A stretch of 8,108 nt of DNA, taken from assembly GCA_030840665.1 (NCBI GenBank), contig JAVEEB010000472.1:1-8108 (forward strand), in the 5' to 3' direction. Made by a program: the position numbers and the translations under genes. Position 1 is the first letter of the stretch. Every line of letters starts with the position of its first letter. Of this stretch, positions 6,072-8,108 are shown one piece after another. The notes under the pieces are model-generated. The model did no database searches and was not told the origin of the DNA. It saw only the letters and a list, made by a program, of their open reading frames with translations. The DNA is from Frankiaceae bacterium (GTDB lineage: Bacteria > Actinomycetota > Actinomycetes > JAVEEB01).

Positions 6072-6850
6072 TCGTGCAACTTCCGTCGGTAGGTGACGCG
6101 CGCGAACAGGACACCCGCGATCACCATGGCGATCAGGAAGCCGCCGTGGATCGCGCCGGCGGCAAAGGTGAGCCGGCCGAGGTTGATGTCGCGGCAGAGC
6201 TCCACTCCATGCCAGAGCGGCGACGCGTACGCCACCTTCTGCAGCCACGCCGGCACTGTCGACAACGGGAAGAACGTGCCTGACAACAAATAGAGAGGTT
6301 GTACGACGAAACGGAAGACGGTCTGCATCGTCGAGAACCGTTTGGTGGCGATCCCCCAAGCGGCCATCGGGGCAGCGAACGCCAAGCCGGTCAGCGCCGC
6401 CGCGGGGACGGTGAGGACGGCCCACCAGGTGGGCGCAGCACCCAAGAGGGCCTGCACGAGCAGGAAACCTGCACTCAGGAGGCTGAGTCGGAACGTGACG
6501 AACAGCAACGAGCCGAGCAAGATGTCGGTCGGGCTCATGGGCGTCGCGGACGCCGCGCGGTAACCGCCCCCCGGTGCGGCCGCCCGGAATGCTCCGAAGC
6601 CGCCGGAGCCGAAGCCCATCTGCATCGCCGACGCGGCCATGAGCCCGGGGGCGAGCCACGTGAGGTACGACACGCCGCCCAAGGGGCCGGTCGCGCTGCT
6701 GTCGATGAGCTTGCCGATGATGCCGATCCCCGTGAGGAACAGCAACGGGTTGACCAACCCGATGACGATGCTGCCGCGCCACGTGCGCCGGTATTTGAGC
6801 CACTCCGCGGCGAACTCGCGCAGCGGCGGGGCCAGCGAGAGCTCGGTCAT
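6068..6850 (-). CDS. ABC-2 type exporter permease, NodJ/DrrB-like (first permease)
   Basis: Integral membrane subunit, 260 aa, related to the permease encoded next. Predicted helices lie at about 27-47, 62-80, 110-135, 143-168, 177-197 and 232-252. FGAFRAAAPGGGYRAASATP (85-104) aligns without gaps to the cytoplasmic loop of the partner but is Gly/Ala-rich where the partner has DRIKQAKLYDVV. FFPLSTVPAWLQKVAYASP (193-211) followed by LCRDINLG matches the C-terminal family motif. The ATG at 6850 overlaps the ATPase stop (ATGA, 6847-6850) with GGAG about 9 bases upstream. ATPase plus two distinct permeases suggests a heteromeric exporter. The family call is firm; the cargo cannot be deduced. Confidence 0.88.
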   Translation of the reverse strand: MTELSLAPPLREFAAEWLKYRRTWRGSIVIGLVNPLLFLTGIGIIGKLIDSSATGPLGGVSYLTWLAPGLMAASAMQMGFGSGGFGAFRAAAPGGGYRAASATPMSPTDILLGSLLFVTFRLSLLSAGFLLVQALLGAAPTWWAVLTVPAAALTGLAFAAPMAAWGIATKRFSTMQTVFRFVVQPLYLLSGTFFPLSTVPAWLQKVAYASPLWHGVELCRDINLGRLTFAAGAIHGGFLIAMVIAGVLFARVTYRRKLHE

Positions 6851-7863
6851 TCGACGAGGCTCCGGCCGGTCAGCGTCAGGAACACATCCTCCAGACTGGC
6901 GCGGCGGACGAGTGCGGTCAGCGGCTCGAGGCCTGCCGCGTTCACGACGGCGAGCGCGTCGTCACCGTCGTCGGCGTACACGAGCAACCGGTCAGGCAAC
7001 ACGTCGACGCGCTGACACACGGGACCCGGCGCCAAGGCGAGCACGACATCTGTCGCCTTCTCGCGGTCGGCGTCGGCGAACCGCAGCTCGAGCACCTCAC
7101 GTGTCACGTGCGCATCGATGAGCGAGCGCGGCGAGCCTTCCGCGACGATGCGGCCGCCGTCCATGATGACGAGCCGGTCGCACAACTGCTCCGCCTCGTC
7201 CATGTAGTGCGTGGTGAGAATCAGAGTGACGCCTTGGCTTTTGAGCTGGAAGAGCCGTTCCCACAGCACGTGCCGCGCCTGCGGGTCGAGGCCCGTCGTC
7301 GGTTCGTCGAGCAGGAGCAGCTCGGGGTCGTTGATGAGCGAACGCGCGATCGTGAGCCGGCGGCGCATGCCACCCGACAGCGTCTCGACGCGCTGGTCGG
7401 CCTTGTCTTCGAGGCGCGCGAAGTCGAGGAGCTTGTCGCTCCGCTCGCGGACCGTCGCCCGGGACAGCCCGAAGTAGCGACCGTACACCAGCAAGTTCTC
7501 ACGCACGGTCAGAGCGGCATCGAGGGAGTCATCCTGCGGCACGACGCCGATACGTGCACGGATGGCGCTGCCGTCTGTCGCCGCATCCATGCCGAGCATT
7601 CGCAACGTGCCGCTCGTCGGCGGCGACACGCACGCGATCATCCGCATCGTCGACGACTTACCGGCACCGTTCGGGCCGAGGAAGCCGAAGGCTTCGCCCC
7701 GTTCGAGCCGGAAGTCGATCCCGTCGACGGCGACGAGCGCTGCCGCGCCACCACGAGCGGGGTGCACCTTCGTCAGCTTCCGCGCCTCGACGAGAGGCCC
7801 GGTCGATGGGCGCTCCCCCGCGACGCCCAACGTGGCCGCCTGTGATGCTGTGTCCCCCTGCAT
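6847..7863 (-). CDS. ABC exporter ATP-binding protein, DrrA/NodI-like
   Basis: Cytoplasmic ATPase driving the two-permease exporter, 338 aa from the ATG, the usual DrrA length. In this numbering: Walker A GPNGAGKS (63-70), Q-loop VPQDD (about 108-112), signature LSGGM (162-166), Walker B LLLLDEP (182-188), D-loop GLDP, and switch His219 in TTHYMDEAEQLCD. A C-terminal domain of about 80 residues ends with SLEDVFLTLTGRSL, the ending typical of DrrA-type proteins. ATG 7863 is chosen over an in-frame TTG at 7869 because GAAGG lies 6 bases before the ATG and directly abuts the TTG. The gene starts 9 bases after the GH13 stop and overlaps the next permease by 4 bases, so the genes are probably one transcript. 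Such pumps export drugs, lipids or polysaccharide parts; nothing here selects among these. Confidence 0.93.
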   Translation of the reverse strand: MQGDTASQAATLGVAGERPSTGPLVEARKLTKVHPARGGAAALVAVDGIDFRLERGEAFGFLGPNGAGKSSTMRMIACVSPPTSGTLRMLGMDAATDGSAIRARIGVVPQDDSLDAALTVRENLLVYGRYFGLSRATVRERSDKLLDFARLEDKADQRVETLSGGMRRRLTIARSLINDPELLLLDEPTTGLDPQARHVLWERLFQLKSQGVTLILTTHYMDEAEQLCDRLVIMDGGRIVAEGSPRSLIDAHVTREVLELRFADADREKATDVVLALAPGPVCQRVDVLPDRLLVYADDGDDALAVVNAAGLEPLTALVRRASLEDVFLTLTGRSLVE

Positions 7864-7869
7864 AGACAA

Positions 7870-7874
7870 CCTTC
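7870..7874 (-). promoter_or_regulatory. Ribosome binding site GAAGG of the exporter ATPase, overlapping the GH13 stop
   Basis: The minus strand reads TGAAGG: the TGA stop of the GH13 gene (7875-7873) shares bases with the GAAGG Shine-Dalgarno (7874-7870), which is 6 bases from ATG 7863. This decides the ATPase start and suggests reinitiation by ribosomes finishing the GH13 gene. Confidence 0.65.
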
Positions 7875-8108
7875 AGTCGCTGGCCGGTGTGAGTCGAAGC
7901 CACGCCGCCGTGTCGGCGGGCAGGCGGCCATCTTCGGTCAGCGGCGAGCTCGTGAGCAACAGGGTTTCGTGTGCAGGCAGCACTGCCGGCTCGGCACCGA
8001 GATTGAGAACGAAGCCGAACTGCGGGCCGCGCGTGAACGACAGGCAGTCGTCGCCGCAGTCGATCCAGTCGAGGTCGTCGGTGAGCAATCCGGGCTGCGC
8101 CTTACGCA
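7873..8108 (-). CDS. C-terminal end of a GH13 alpha-glucosidase/alpha-amylase family enzyme (5' part beyond the window)
   Basis: Only the last 77 full codons are inside the window; the frame is open to the right edge. The visible part starts RKAQPGLLTDDLDWIDCGDD, then CLSFTRGPQFGFVLNLGAEP, then VLPAHETLLLTSSPL, and ends DGRLPADTAAWLRLTPASD. This is the C-terminal beta-sandwich of GH13 glucosidases: an arginine helix end, a segment reading roughly 'D..L.F.R...F..V.NLG', and the closing 'VLL.S.PL..G.LP.DTA.WL' common in actinobacterial oligo-1,6-/alpha-glucosidases. The catalytic residues lie outside the window, so exact specificity and activity cannot be judged. A TTG at 8088 could look like a start but falls mid-domain. 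The stop overlaps the Shine-Dalgarno of the exporter ATPase. Confidence 0.8.
   Translation of the reverse strand, partial: RKAQPGLLTDDLDWIDCGDDCLSFTRGPQFGFVLNLGAEPAVLPAHETLLLTSSPLTEDGRLPADTAAWLRLTPASD

Noticed and set aside
6072..6803. Upstream extension of the second exporter permease frame (509 codons in total from 6803)
   Set aside because: The added ~244 residues lie out of frame over the first permease gene and are Arg/His/Pro-rich; the hydrophobic protein starts at ATG 6071, which has a ribosome site and an ATGA overlap.

Overview
The window is high-GC DNA with third-position G/C bias, GTG/TTG alternative starts, ATGA stop-start overlaps and a lipoprotein with a Ser/Thr/Ala-rich linker. 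Together these point to an actinobacterium; genus and species cannot be named from this stretch. It is densely coding and holds three transcription blocks. I found no rRNA, tRNA, CRISPR array, insertion sequence or phage gene.

Left block (1-4224, minus strand): a complete sugar-import ABC operon cut by the left edge. In transcription order it encodes a lipoprotein sugar-binding protein (YtfQ-like), a double-NBD ATPase (YtfR-like) and two different membrane permeases (YtfT-like, then the first 168 residues of a YjfF-like one). Gene order and conserved motifs match the galactofuranose/pentose/fructose type of CUT2 importer (E. coli ytfQ-ytfR-ytfT-yjfF, bifidobacterial FruEKFG). The ATPase-permease and permease-permease junctions are 4-base ATGA overlaps.

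Divergent from it (4416-5270, plus strand) is a DeoR-family repressor, the likely local regulator. The 191-base gap (4225-4415) holds three copies of the heptamer TACTTGA in alternating orientation. They are interleaved with a TTGACA-type promoter facing the transporter and a weaker promoter facing the repressor. The repressor has no visible Shine-Dalgarno and its predicted transcription start falls at its ATG, so its mRNA may be leaderless. The simplest model is substrate entry, intracellular phosphorylation by an enzyme not in the window, effector binding to the repressor and release of both promoters.

Right block (5274-8108, minus strand): a GH13 alpha-glucosidase-type enzyme, of which only the last ~78 residues are visible, is followed 9 bases later by a DrrA/NodI-type ABC ATPase and two ABC-2 permeases joined by ATGA overlaps. 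This is probably an export pump; its substrate cannot be deduced. It converges on the repressor gene with only 3 bases between the stop codons.

Nothing here is clearly a new molecular system. The most informative features are the operator array and its layout, the possible leaderless repressor, and the unusual coupling of a GH13 gene to a two-permease exporter.
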